Assembly: GCA_963840055.1 (NCBI GenBank)
Contig: CAWIXM010000025.1
Location: forward strand, 80,094 to 144,093
Source: Rhodoplanes sp963840055
GTDB lineage: Bacteria; Pseudomonadota; Alphaproteobacteria; Rhizobiales; Xanthobacteraceae
Length of the DNA: 64,000 bases
Reading direction: 5' to 3'
Both the position numbers and the translations under genes were made by a program. This document shows, piece by piece, positions 1-7,869 of this stretch (position 1 is its first letter; the number at the start of each line of letters is the position of its first letter). The notes below the pieces were generated by a model. The model was not told the origin of the DNA. It saw only the letters and a list, made by a program, of their open reading frames with translations, and made no database searches.

Positions 1-505
1 GGCGATGTCGTCCTGATCGACGACCTTCCAGAACTCGAGGCCTGATACTTCGTCCTTCTCGATTTCGACCGTCCCGGAGGTCGGGGTCGAGGTTACCCCC
101 AAGGTAAAGTCGGCATGGGTGTCACCGCGCACCTCGAGCAAGCGCACCGGGTCGCCTTCGCCCTTGATGTTCTTTGCCATGCCGTCGCGCTCGTCGACGA
201 TGGCGAGTCCGGCCGGATCGGACTTGAGCTGATTGGCGGAGCCGGCCCAGGCAAGGCGGACCGGCACGCCGGACACGATCTTGCGGGTCTTCTTGTTCTT
301 CTTCCCGCGCGCGAGCTTGACTGACAGGCTCTTCGAGCGATTGAGCGCATCGTCGAAGCGCGGCTCGAACTGATCGGTGACGAAGTTGCGATCAGGACCG
401 GCATAAATGATCGGCACGGGGCGCTGGTCCAGTCGCGACAGAATAACGTCGATGACGCTACAGGTCTTCCCCATCTGGCCGCCACAGACGAAGGCGAATT
501 CGAGG
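1..505 (-). pseudogene. Phage terminase large subunit (GpA family), fragment
   Basis: Read leftward, one frame stays open from about 505 to the window edge and encodes the ATPase part of a lambda GpA-type terminase, the motor that packages phage DNA. Visible are a Walker A-like GGQMGKT (about 466-486), IIYAGPDRNFV, and an acidic VDERDG segment typical of the family. The N-terminal part is missing: at about 505 the reading runs into HflC-coding DNA on the other strand. The 3' end lies outside the window. I infer a prophage remnant. A minus-strand reading that begins ARWGRP in the neighbouring frame is a shadow. Confidence 0.75.
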
Positions 506-512
506 CAATCGT

Positions 513-800
513 GTGCGCGACCTGAACAAGATTCAGTCCGAAGCCTACCGTAAGGTTGAGGAGATCCGCGGCGTGGCAGATGCTAAAGCCACTGAAATCT
601 ACGCCAAGGCTTACAACCAGAGCCCCGAAGCGGTGAGATTCTATGAATTTACACGGACTATGCAGGCCTACAAGTCCATCATTGCCGACAACACGACCAT
701 TGTCCTTTCCACAGACAGCGACCTCTTCAAATTCCTAAAGGGTATAACTCCGAAGGGCGACGTCGATCCTGCTCAACGTTCGGGCGAAACCACCCGATGA
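513..800 (+). pseudogene. HflC-like SPFH protein, C-terminal fragment (copy 1)
   Basis: About 95 codons matching the C-terminal end of HflC, the SPFH-domain partner of HflK that sits in the inner membrane and modulates the FtsH protease. The stretch RDLNKIQSEAYRKVEEIRG is the coiled-coil part and RTMQAYKS followed by TTIVLSTDSDLFKFLKG is the usual HflC tail. The SPFH domain and N-terminal anchor (about 200 residues) are absent: the sequence upstream belongs to a terminase on the other strand. No start codon is supported, so I treat it as a non-functional remnant. Stop is TGA at 798-800. Confidence 0.75.
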
Positions 801-947
801 CCATGGCGGTCGCGATAAGCGGATGAACTTTATACGGCTCTTAAATTCTGCTTGGCAGGCTGGTTGTCGCAAGATGTTCCCCGTCGGAACCAACTGGACA
901 AATTGATCTGATTGTAAAGAAGAATCGATAACGGGTGGGAGGCATCA

Positions 948-1130
948 ATGTCGAAGTTTCTCTTGGGAATTCTTGCGTCTGTCGTGTTCGTTGGTGGCGC
1001 TCTGGCTGCGGACCTACCGCGCAAAGAGCCGCTGCCTCCGGTTGCTGCCCCGATTGGTAAGGCTCCGATCGGCAAGGCTCCGCTGGGCAAACTCCCCTTC
1101 GGCAAGGGGCCGGTGGTCGCGCGCTACTGA
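948..1130 (+). CDS. Small secreted Lys/Gly/Pro-rich protein (copy 1)
   Basis: A 60-residue protein with a clear signal peptide: MSKFLLGILASVVFVGG followed by an ALA-A cleavage site. The mature part is only about 40 residues and consists of the repeated pattern P-hydrophobic-G-K (APIGKAPIGKAPLGK, then LPFGKGP), ending VVARY. A good ribosome site (GGGTGGGAGG) lies just before the ATG. I know similar short exported proteins from Bradyrhizobium but no function for them; the regular GK pattern suggests a cell-envelope or anion-binding role, which is inference. A strong hairpin follows at 1153. The gene is duplicated exactly at 1719-1901. Confidence 0.7.
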   Translation: MSKFLLGILASVVFVGGALAADLPRKEPLPPVAAPIGKAPIGKAPLGKLPFGKGPVVARY

Positions 1131-1152
1131 CACGGATGGGATACTCCTAAAT

Positions 1153-1186
1153 GACCCGGCCCTTGTTTCTCGACAGGGGCCGGGTC
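1153..1186 (+). terminator. Hairpin after small secreted gene (copy 1)
   Basis: GACCCGGCCC pairs perfectly with GGGCCGGGTC across a 14-base loop, 23 bp after the stop codon. There is no run of T, so it is probably a weak terminator or an mRNA 3'-end stabiliser. Confidence 0.55.
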
Positions 1187-1284
1187 GTTCGCCAATTTCC
1201 GCCGGCCTGACAGAATAACGTCGATGACGCTACAGGTCTTCCCCATCTGGCCGCCACAGACGAAGGCGAATTCGAGGCAATCGT

Positions 1285-1572
1285 GTGCGCGACCTGAACA
1301 AGATTCAGTCCGAAGCCTACCGTAAGGTTGAGGAGATCCGCGGCGTGGCAGATGCTAAAGCCACTGAAATCTACGCCAAGGCTTACAACCAGAGCCCCGA
1401 AGCGGTGAGATTTATGAATTTACACGGACTATGCAGGCCTACAAGTCCATCATTGCCGACAACACGACCATTGTCCTTTCCACAGACAGCGACCTCTTCA
1501 AATTCCTAAAGGGTATAACTCCGAAGGGCGACGTCGATCCTGCTCAACGTTCGGGCGAAACCACCCGATGAC
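1285..1572 (+). pseudogene. HflC-like fragment (copy 2, frameshifted)
   Basis: Duplicate of the HflC tail at 513-800. One base is missing after the codons for EAVRF (about 1411), so the frame leaves the HflC sequence and stops early near 1509. The remaining HflC codons continue in another frame to about 1570. This is neutral decay expected of a redundant fragment. Confidence 0.75.
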
Positions 1573-1718
1573 CATGGCGGTCGCGATAAGCGGATGAACT
1601 TTATACGGCTCTTAAATTCTGCTTGGCAGGCTGGTTGTCGCAAGATGTTCCCCGTCGGAACCAACTGGACAAATTGATCTGATTGTAAAGAAGAATCGAT
1701 AACGGGTGGGAGGCATCA

Positions 1719-1901
1719 ATGTCGAAGTTTCTCTTGGGAATTCTTGCGTCTGTCGTGTTCGTTGGTGGCGCTCTGGCTGCGGACCTACCGCGCAAAGAGC
1801 CGCTGCCTCCGGTTGCTGCCCCGATTGGTAAGGCTCCGATCGGCAAGGCTCCGCTGGGCAAACTCCCCTTCGGCAAGGGGCCGGTGGTCGCGCGCTACTG
1901 A
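1719..1901 (+). CDS. Small secreted Lys/Gly/Pro-rich protein (copy 2)
   Basis: Identical to the protein at 948-1130, with the same upstream ribosome site and downstream hairpin, because it lies inside the tandem duplication. It has a signal peptide of about 20 residues and a mature part built from P-x-G-K repeats. With both copies intact, the gene dosage is doubled at this locus. Confidence 0.7.
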   Translation: MSKFLLGILASVVFVGGALAADLPRKEPLPPVAAPIGKAPIGKAPLGKLPFGKGPVVARY

Positions 1902-1923
1902 CACGGATGGGATACTCCTAAAT

Positions 1924-1957
1924 GACCCGGCCCTTGTTTCTCGACAGGGGCCGGGTC
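1924..1957 (+). terminator. Hairpin after small secreted gene (copy 2)
   Basis: Same 10-bp stem as at 1153-1186, duplicated with its gene. Confidence 0.55.
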
Positions 1958-2059
1958 GTTCGCCAATTTCCGCCGGCCTGCATTTCTTTCCAATTCGGCC
2001 TCGCATCGGCGCCGACGATGCCGCACCGGGTCCAGACCATGTGCGGGCCGAACGCGCGC

Positions 2060-2285
2060 ACCTGTGGTTCCCGAAAATTCGTTCCGGCCGGATTCGGTGG
2101 TTCAGCGGACCGGACGCATTGCGTCTCATGCGCTTGTCGGTGGGCTGCGCCACCAATACGTCCGAATCTGAGTTTTCGGTACACACTGGAAGCAAGCGGA
2201 GGAGCACCAGCATCAAATGCAATGATGCGCTGATTCTGCCTCACCGCGCGAATCAGGCCGGATCGAATTTTCGGGAACCACAGGT
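2060..2285 (-). mobile_element. MITE-like deletion derivative of the integrase-core IS at 4249
   Basis: About 225 bp bounded by inverted repeats of roughly 30 bp starting CTGTGGTTCCCGAAAATTC. Read on the minus strand, the first 100 bp match the left end of the IS at 4249 (CAGCGCATCAT, then TTTGATGCT, then CTCCGCTTGCTT). No transposase remains. It sits immediately before the C-terminal fragment at 2286-2449, so it probably interrupted that gene. Confidence 0.7.
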
Positions 2286-2449
2286 CCCGTGAGGTAGATG
2301 CTGTTGCCCGGGAACGCACTCACGGCCAGTGGCTTGTCAACTATTTCCGCGACCAGGACGCACCACATGACGGTGCTGCGACCGAGCACACCGCCCGCGA
2401 AGGTGTTCTGGCAGAAATCACTAACCATCTGCGTGAGTCGTGGAAATGA
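2286..2449 (+). pseudogene. C-terminal fragment of an unknown protein
   Basis: An open frame running out of the IS-derived repeat at 2285 to TGA at 2447-2449, reading REVDAVARERTHGQWLVNYF and ending NHLRESWK. Codon use is typical of the region and the frame has no start of its own, so I read it as the tail of a gene cut by the element. Function unknown. The next gene starts 32 bp later, which suggests they were co-transcribed. Confidence 0.45.
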
Positions 2450-2481
2450 TGATTATCGAAACTAACTGGAGGAGGAGGAAA

Positions 2482-2745
2482 ATGATTAGCGACGTATTAT
2501 CCGACGCTGTGACGGCTATCCTTCGCCATCTCGACGCTGATAAAATCCTCGCGCCCGATTACGTGCCTGACGATTACGTCCGGCGGGTCGCCGAGGTAGT
2601 CCTAGCAATGGAACGCACGCGGTTGAGCCACGGCTTCAATGTTCCACCCGACTTTCCGGAGCCGGAGCTTCCGACCGAGGCGATGGTGTACCTCAAGCAG
2701 CTTCTCGCCGCCGAGGACCGCGAAGACGAATCTCAGAACGATTGA
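2482..2745 (+). CDS. Hypothetical acidic protein, 87 aa
   Basis: ATG at 2482 has an excellent purine-rich ribosome site (GGAGGAGGAGG) just upstream, which decides this start over the in-frame ATGs at 2440-2446. The protein is acidic (MISDVLSDAVTAILRHLDAD, ending AAEDREDESQND), helical and without membrane segments. It is not a family I recognise. Its position after a broken frame with the same orientation suggests the last gene of a small, partly destroyed operon. Confidence 0.6.
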   Translation: MISDVLSDAVTAILRHLDADKILAPDYVPDDYVRRVAEVVLAMERTRLSHGFNVPPDFPEPELPTEAMVYLKQLLAAEDREDESQND

Positions 2746-2995
2746 TGCTATGGCAAGTCCCCGATGACCAAGGCGCTGATGGACGCGTGAAGGCCCCACT
2801 AAAAGTGGTCTGTCGTCTTGACTCCTTGGACTTGGTCTCCGGCGCTTGTCGCCCACGCGACAGCGATGCGAGCTTGTCTTTGGTACGGGTAAGCTTCCGC
2901 GAGCGCACGAATCCAAGCCTAGCGATTTGATAAATCTATTCCCGGGGATTGTCTCAGCGAAAGATGTGCAGGTAGCGAAAACCTCATCGGCCAGT

Positions 2996-3648
2996 AAGTA
3001 TCCCCCGGCAAAGCCGGGGGCTTTAGGATGTGAGCCGCTCAAAGCGGCTGGTTGGGGTCGCTGACGCGACCCCGGGTTCAGGCGCCACCTGAAGGTGGCA
3101 GATCAGCGCCACAGATTGAGCTGCTCCAGGCGCCTGTCCTCTTCCTCCTGGTTCTTGATGTACTCACGGATCGCTTGCTCGTCCCGCCCCACCGTGGAGA
3201 CATAGTACCCTCTGGCCCAGAAGTGCTGGCCCACGAAATTGCGCTTTCGTTCGCCGTAGACCCGGGCCAGGTGGATCGCGCTCTTGCCCTTGATAAATCC
3301 TACCACCTGCGACACCGCATATTTTGGTGGGATCGAGATCATCATGTGCACGTGATCCGGCAGCAGATGTCCCTCTTCGATCCGGCATTCCTTCTGCGTC
3401 GCCAATCTCCGGAACACCTCCGCAAGATGCCTCCGCAGCTCCGCGTACAGCGTCTTCCTGCGACATTTGGGAATGAAGACCACGTGATATTTGCAGTCCC
3501 ATTTCGCGTGGCTTAGGCTCTCAAATTCGTCCATCGATGAACTTCCCCTTCGTGTGCTTGGCGGCTCACGAGTTGGAAGCTTCGTCGATGGACCCCCTTA
3601 AACGTCAAACTTCTACTGCCACCCCGGCAGAGCCGGGGGAACTCCTTT
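2996..3648 (-). mobile_element. IS200/IS605-family element, complete
   Basis: A single-gene element with the subterminal hairpins typical of IS200: CCCCCGGC-AAA-GCCGGGGG at 3001-3020, a second stem GCCGCTcAAAGCGGC near 3033-3047, and CCCCGGC-AGA-GCCGGGG near 3623-3639 at the other end. These elements have no terminal inverted repeats and move as single-stranded DNA. The same hairpin pair occurs again at 40845-40900 without a transposase. Confidence 0.8.
3103..3534 (-). CDS. tnpA: IS200/IS605 transposase TnpA (Y1 HUH)
   Basis: A 143-residue Y1 transposase that cuts and rejoins single-stranded DNA at the element's hairpins. The HUH metal-binding motif is HVHM (in LPDHVHMMISIPPKY), and the conserved N-terminal CKYHVVFIPKCRRK and FWARGYYVSTVGRDE segments are present. 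The nucleophilic tyrosine is in the REYIKNQ helix near the C-terminus. Length is normal for IS200 TnpA, with no frameshift, so it is probably active. A paralogue lies at 27909-28340. Confidence 0.92.
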   Translation of the reverse strand: MDEFESLSHAKWDCKYHVVFIPKCRRKTLYAELRRHLAEVFRRLATQKECRIEEGHLLPDHVHMMISIPPKYAVSQVVGFIKGKSAIHLARVYGERKRNFVGQHFWARGYYVSTVGRDEQAIREYIKNQEEEDRRLEQLNLWR

Positions 3649-3652
3649 GGAT

Positions 3653-3785
3653 ATTAGTTTAGGCGCAGGTCCTCGCGATCATTCGTCCCGAGACGCTCGT
3701 GCGTTGGCATCGAGCGGGATTTCGGTGCTACTGGCGTTGGAAGTCGCGCGTAAGGGTAGGTCGACGCGATATCGCCGGCACCCCG
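3653..3785 (+). pseudogene. Integrase-core transposase fragment
   Basis: The frame reads IIRPETLVRWHRAGFRCYW then RWKSRVRVGRR, the same segment as VVEPATILRWHRAGYRSYW in the IS at 4249 but from a different subgroup. Only about 40 codons remain, with no ends visible. Confidence 0.65.
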
Positions 3786-3965
3786 CCGGAACGCTGGCCG
3801 TTGCAGTGGCCAAGGCACCGCTGGGCAAACCTTGGCGGGTCGTTGTGCGACTTCCGGCCGCATGACCGACCGATCTATTGCGTCGAATACTACTCGCTCG
3901 AGCATCGGTCGGAGAGACGCGACCTGTTCGGTGACATTCGGCGCCAATAGCGAATACTTGGCTGG

Positions 3966-4249
3966 CGCGCCGCGAGGGACTATCGCGCGAAAATCCGGAT
4001 GTACCGGCAGGGCCTCGGCGATTGCTTCCTGATCGCGCTGCCGCGCACCGACGGCGTCGATCGCCCGTTTCATGTGATGATCGACTGCGGTGTAATCCTC
4101 GGCACGTCCGATCCCGGCCCGATCATGACCGAGGTAGTCGAGAACATCATCGCGACCACCGGAGGCGAGATCGACCTCCTGTTGGCGACACATGAGCACT
4201 GGGACCACCTGTCCGGATTTATTCAGGCGCAAGAGGCATTCGACAGGCT
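3966..4249 (+). pseudogene. Metallo-beta-lactamase-fold hydrolase, N-terminal fragment
   Basis: MYRQGLGDCFLIALPRTDG is the first strand and turn typical of the large MBL-fold hydrolases of the ComEC/RNase J type, and ATHEHWDHLSGF carries the HxHxDH zinc-binding motif. The frame is cut immediately after QEAFDRLWL by the inverted repeat of the IS at 4249, so the remainder of the beta-lactamase fold is lost. The true start is unclear: the frame is open back to 3949 and ATG 3999 is the first usable codon. Substrate unknown. Confidence 0.65.
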
Positions 4250-5118
4250 GTGGCTCCCGAAATTCCGATCCGGCCGGATTCGCAAGATGAGACAGAATTC
4301 AGCGCATCATCGCGTTTGATGCTCGCGATCCTCCGCTTGCTTGCAGTATTTGTCGTCGATCTGTTTAAGTCGCCGCGTCGGCTTGAAGCAGAGAACCTCT
4401 TTCTGCGTCATCAACTCAATATTGCATTGAGGCACCGTTCGACACGTTTGCCGCTGCGGGGCAGCGACCGCGCACTGCTGGTGTGGATGACGCGGCTGTG
4501 GCCGAGCCTGCTCGGTATGGCCCAGGTTGTTGAGCCGGCGACGATCCTGCGGTGGCATCGGGCGGGGTATCGGAGCTACTGGCGCTGGAAATCGCGAAAG
4601 CGGGCAGGACGACCTCGGATCGATCGCGAACTGCGTGATCTGATCCGAAGGATGAACCGGGAAAACCCATTGTGGGGGGCTCCGCGGATCCATGGTGAAT
4701 TGCTCAAGCTGGGGTTCGAACTCGCCGAGTCGACGGCGTCCAGATACATGATGCGTCGACGGCGTCCACCCTCCCAGAGCTGGAGGACATTCCTGCGCAA
4801 TCATGCGGAGGCGATTGCTGCGATCGACCTGTGCGTGGTTCCAACGGTGTACTTCGAGCGCCTGTTTGCCTTCATCATTATCGGCCACGGACGACGACAA
4901 TTGCTGTGGTTTGCCGTGACCCGGCATCCGACCGCGGAGTGGTTGGCGCAGCAGATTGTCCGAGGCCTTTCCGTGGGAGACACCACCGACCTATCTGGTG
5001 CGCGACAATGACGGCGCATACGGTCCAGTCTTCCAACGACGGGTTCGGACGATGGGGATCCGAGACCGACCAATATCGCCTCGTTCGCCCTGGCAGAACC
5101 CATATGCGGAACGGCTGA
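4249..5118 (+). mobile_element. Integrase-core (DDE) IS element, right end missing
   Basis: The left end is the repeat CTGTGGCTCCCGAAATTCC at about 4248, nearly identical to both ends of the mini-element at 2060-2285. The element breaks off at about 5118, inside the transposase gene, where nuclease-coding sequence begins, so no right end is present. Confidence 0.7.
4319..5118 (+). pseudogene. Integrase-core transposase, frameshifted and truncated
   Basis: Begins MLAILRLLAVFVVDLFKSPR, then the helix-turn-helix region with RAGYRSYWRWKSRKRAGRP and the rve catalytic domain. The first Asp is in AAIDLCVVPT, the second in YLVRDNDGAYG and the Glu in PYAERLIG. One extra C near 4958-4961 shifts the frame between WLAQQIV and EAFPWETPPTYL. 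The C-terminal 60 or so residues are absent. It is inactive as it stands. Confidence 0.75.
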
Positions 5119-5262
5119 TTGGAATCCGCGCAGGATCTCATCGTGGGCGTCGCGTCCGTCATCGACGGCGACACCATCGAAATCCATGGCCAACGTATTC
5201 GGCTGTTTGGTATCGACGCCCCCGAAAGCAGCCAGCTTTGCGTGCGAACGACGGGCGAAGCC
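5119..5262 (+). pseudogene. Thermonuclease (SNase)-like fragment
   Basis: The frame reads VGVASVIDGDTIEIHGQRIR and then LFGIDAPESSQLC, the first strands of a staphylococcal-nuclease-type domain with the calcium-binding IDGDT and the IDAPE motif. After CVRTTGEA the homology stops and the sequence becomes the small gene that precedes the serine recombinase. Both ends are therefore truncated: an IS scrap lies on the left and the recombinase element on the right. The fusion frame stays open to 5445 by chance or selection. Confidence 0.7.
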
Positions 5263-5445
5263 ATGCAGCTGAACTTGGCGTTCCTAACCGTTCCAGAGCC
5301 GCCGTCGAGCCCTGCTCCGACCAGCCCGCCGGCCACCTGGGAGCAACTCGACGAGGCGGCCCGGATCGCCGCGCTCGGCGTGCTGGCGCGCATCATCGTC
5401 CGCATGCTGGTGGACGCTCCGGCGAAGGAGACGGGCAATGAATGA
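5263..5445 (+). CDS. Small helper protein upstream of the serine recombinase
   Basis: Sixty residues starting MQLNLAFLTVPEPP and ending LVDAPAKETGNE, with a helix TWEQLDEAARIAALGVLARII. I know this short gene as a regular neighbour of large recombinases in Rhizobiales; its role is not established. It overlaps the recombinase start by 8 bp, indicating translational coupling. The frame is open upstream into the nuclease fragment, so a longer fusion product is possible, but the ATG at 5263 sits where the family begins. Confidence 0.6.
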   Translation: MQLNLAFLTVPEPPSSPAPTSPPATWEQLDEAARIAALGVLARIIVRMLVDAPAKETGNE

Positions 5446-7639
5446 GCGCGCCAAGATCACGGCAGTGCATCTCTCGCGTCAGGCGATCGTCTATCTTCGT
5501 CAATCGAGCCCTGCGCAAGTCGAGCACAATCGCGAATCGACGGAGCGCCAGTATGCGCTCGCCGGAAAGGCCCGCGAACTCGGCTGGCCCGAGGATCGCA
5601 TTCTCGTCATCGATGAGGATCTCGGCCTTTCCGGCGCGGGCTCCGTCGCGCGTTCCGGATTTTCGCGCCTCACCGCCGAGGTTGCACTCGCCCGCGTTGG
5701 TCTTGTGCTCGGTCTCGAGGTGTCGCGGCTTGCGCGCAATAACGCCGATTGGCACCGCCTCATCGATCTTGCCGGCCTCACCGATACGCTGATCGGAGAT
5801 GCCGACGGCATCTATCATCCGGCGTTGTTCAACGACCGTTTGCTGCTCGGGTTGAAGGGGACGATGAGCGAGGCCGAGCTGCATGTGCTGCGTGCTCGCC
5901 TCAACGGCGGCATTCGCAATAAGGCCGCACGAGGCGAGCTGCGGCGTGGCTTGCCCGTGGGCTTCGTGTGGGGTGAGGCCGACGGCGAGGTTCTGCTTCA
6001 TCCTGACGAGACCGTCGTTACTGCGATCCGCGCCATCTTCGCCCGCTTCGCAGAAACCGGCTCGGCGCGCCGCGTGTGGCTGTGGTTCCGCGATCAAGGT
6101 CTACAGCTTCCGCTGCAAATGAGCGCACACGCCGAGATCCATTGGGTCGAGGCGAGCTACCACGCCATCCACCAGGTCTTGAGCAACCCCGTCTATGCGG
6201 GTGCCTACGTCTATGGCAAGACGCGAACGGAGATCACGCTCGAGCCTTCAGGTTCTCGGCGCAAACGAATCAAGCATCTGCCGCGCGATCAATGGCAGGT
6301 GCTGATCAAAGAGCATCATCGAGGTTACATCGACTGGCAGACCTATGAGGCCAACCAGCAGCGCATCGCACGCAACACGCGACCGGGGCCGCACAAGGCA
6401 GGCGGCGCCGTGAGAGAGGGCAGCGCACTTCTGCAGGGCCTCGCCAGCTGCGGGCATTGCGGCCGCCGTCTGCGCACACATTACAGGGGTCGCAATTCGA
6501 CGCCCGGATATCACTGTTCCGGCGAGCATCTCGTCGAGGGGCGCGGCAGCTATTGCCTCAACATCGGTGGCGTGCAGATTGACGACGCTGTGGCGCGCGC
6601 CTTTATTGCAGCACTCGAGCCGGGGACGATCGCAGCGACGCTGGCCGCTGCCGAGCAGCTGGAGATGGATCGCGAGGCCGCGCTCAAGCACTGGCGGCTC
6701 GGCGTCGAGCGGGCGAGCTATGCGGCAAGCCTCGCCGAACGCCGCTATCACGCCGTCGATCCCGACAATCAACTCGTCGCGCGTGGTCTTGAGCGTGCAT
6801 GGGAGGAGAGCCTCAATGCGCTCGAGGCGGCGGAGGCAGAACTTACACGTCGCGAGAATGAGCGCCCGCGCGTGCTCTCGAGCAAGGAGCGCAGCCGTAT
6901 CGGTACGCTCGGTCCTGACCTCGCGACGGTCTGGACGGCGCCCACCACCACACCGCGCGACAGGAAGGAGCTGCTTGGCACGCTGATCGAGGAGGTGATC
7001 ATCAAGGTCGAACGCGACAAGTCCGCGGCCTATCTCACCCTGCGCTGGAAGGGCGGCGCACTAACCGAGATCGACTTGGCCCTGCCACACAAGCGCCAAG
7101 CCACGGTGCGCACGGATGAGGACACGGTCGCGCTCGTGCGCCGACTGGCCGTGCACTATCCCGACACCGTGATCGCCGGCATCCTCAATAGACAGGGGCG
7201 TAGAACTGCAAAAGGTCACCGTTTCGAGGGCAACCGCGTGGCCCACCTGCGCACCTACTGGAAAATCCCATGCTTCGTCCCGAAGGCGGACGCCGCCGAA
7301 GGCGAGCTCATAACCATCAAGCGCGCCGCGATCGCCCTCGGCGTCGCGCCGTCGACAATACATCGCCTGCTCAACGACGGCATCATCGCGGGCGAGCAGA
7401 TCACACCCGGCGCGCCCTGGCGCATCCGCCTCACCGACGAGTTGAAGGCGCGCTTCAACGCCGAGGCCGCCGAAAGCTTCCTGCCAATGCGCGAGGCAAT
7501 CCGCGTCCTCGGGGTGTCGCGTCAGACCGTGTTGCAGCGTGTCAAGCGTGGCGAGCTCGAAGCTGTCCATGTCACGCGCGGCCGGCAAAAAGGACTCCGC
7601 ATCAAGGTGATAGACCGGCAAGCCGACCTGTTCGCATGA
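5438..7639 (+). CDS. Large serine recombinase with two C-terminal HTH segments
   Basis: A 733-residue site-specific recombinase. Residues 14-160 form the resolvase catalytic domain with the Y-L-R-Q-S signature (serine 23) and LEVSRLARNNADW. The Recombinase domain follows, then a zinc-ribbon (CGHCGRRLRTHYRG, later HCSG and YCLN) and a coiled coil. Unusual is the end: after KIPCFVPKADAAEGE come two helix-turn-helix stretches of the excisionase/MerR type, RAAIALGVAPSTIHRLL and REAIRVLGVSRQTVLQRV. Such recombinases integrate or excise phages and mobile islands. The gene is intact and probably functional. It overlaps the small gene before it. Confidence 0.9.
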   Translation: MNERAKITAVHLSRQAIVYLRQSSPAQVEHNRESTERQYALAGKARELGWPEDRILVIDEDLGLSGAGSVARSGFSRLTAEVALARVGLVLGLEVSRLARNNADWHRLIDLAGLTDTLIGDADGIYHPALFNDRLLLGLKGTMSEAELHVLRARLNGGIRNKAARGELRRGLPVGFVWGEADGEVLLHPDETVVTAIRAIFARFAETGSARRVWLWFRDQGLQLPLQMSAHAEIHWVEASYHAIHQVLSNPVYAGAYVYGKTRTEITLEPSGSRRKRIKHLPRDQWQVLIKEHHRGYIDWQTYEANQQRIARNTRPGPHKAGGAVREGSALLQGLASCGHCGRRLRTHYRGRNSTPGYHCSGEHLVEGRGSYCLNIGGVQIDDAVARAFIAALEPGTIAATLAAAEQLEMDREAALKHWRLGVERASYAASLAERRYHAVDPDNQLVARGLERAWEESLNALEAAEAELTRRENERPRVLSSKERSRIGTLGPDLATVWTAPTTTPRDRKELLGTLIEEVIIKVERDKSAAYLTLRWKGGALTEIDLALPHKRQATVRTDEDTVALVRRLAVHYPDTVIAGILNRQGRRTAKGHRFEGNRVAHLRTYWKIPCFVPKADAAEGELITIKRAAIALGVAPSTIHRLLNDGIIAGEQITPGAPWRIRLTDELKARFNAEAAESFLPMREAIRVLGVSRQTVLQRVKRGELEAVHVTRGRQKGLRIKVIDRQADLFA

Positions 7640-7668
7640 ACTTCATGAACCTGGGGGCAGTATGAAAC

Positions 7669-7869
7669 AGGATCCAAAAAGGAGGCCACATCTGCGTCGA
7701 AAATGAAGTTCACGCGTCTGGTCGTGATCCCAACTACTAACGCATCCAGCGCATCATGCTGTCCGCGCTTTGGTCGGAACCCGTAGCTGAACCCGAGGAA
7801 CTCTTCCTCGTAGATGCAGTTCAGCACAGCGACAGTTGCTCTCTGGACGATCTTGTCTTCGAGCGCCAA
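7669..7869 (-). pseudogene. Group II intron reverse transcriptase fragment
   Basis: ALEDKIVQRATVAVLNCIY followed by FLGFSYGFRPKRGQHDALDA and FDAD is the start of the palm domain of a LtrA-type intron-encoded reverse transcriptase. Both ends are cut: RHS-type coding begins on the right and the recombinase 3' flank on the left. About 65 codons remain. Confidence 0.75.

Larger units (their letters stand above)
437..1208. repeat. Tandem duplication, copy 1 (772 bp)
   Basis: This segment is repeated head-to-tail at 1209-1979. It carries the first codons of the terminase fragment, the HflC tail, the small secreted protein gene and its hairpin. The only difference I found between copies is one base (C641 absent in copy 2), so the duplication is recent. 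The join is at GCCT/GACAGAATAACG. Confidence 0.95.
1209..1979. repeat. Tandem duplication, copy 2 (771 bp)
   Basis: Second copy of 437-1208, lacking one base near 1411-1412. That deletion breaks the HflC reading frame in this copy but leaves the downstream small gene and hairpin intact. Unique sequence resumes after GCCGGCCTG at 1980. Confidence 0.95.

Noticed and set aside
93..485. Long minus-strand frame beginning ARWGRP
   Set aside because: It is an alternative frame of the terminase fragment, which carries recognisable motifs in the neighbouring frame.
3654..4232. 192-codon minus-strand frame
   Set aside because: It runs antisense to the metallo-beta-lactamase fragment and an IS scrap, with no family resemblance.
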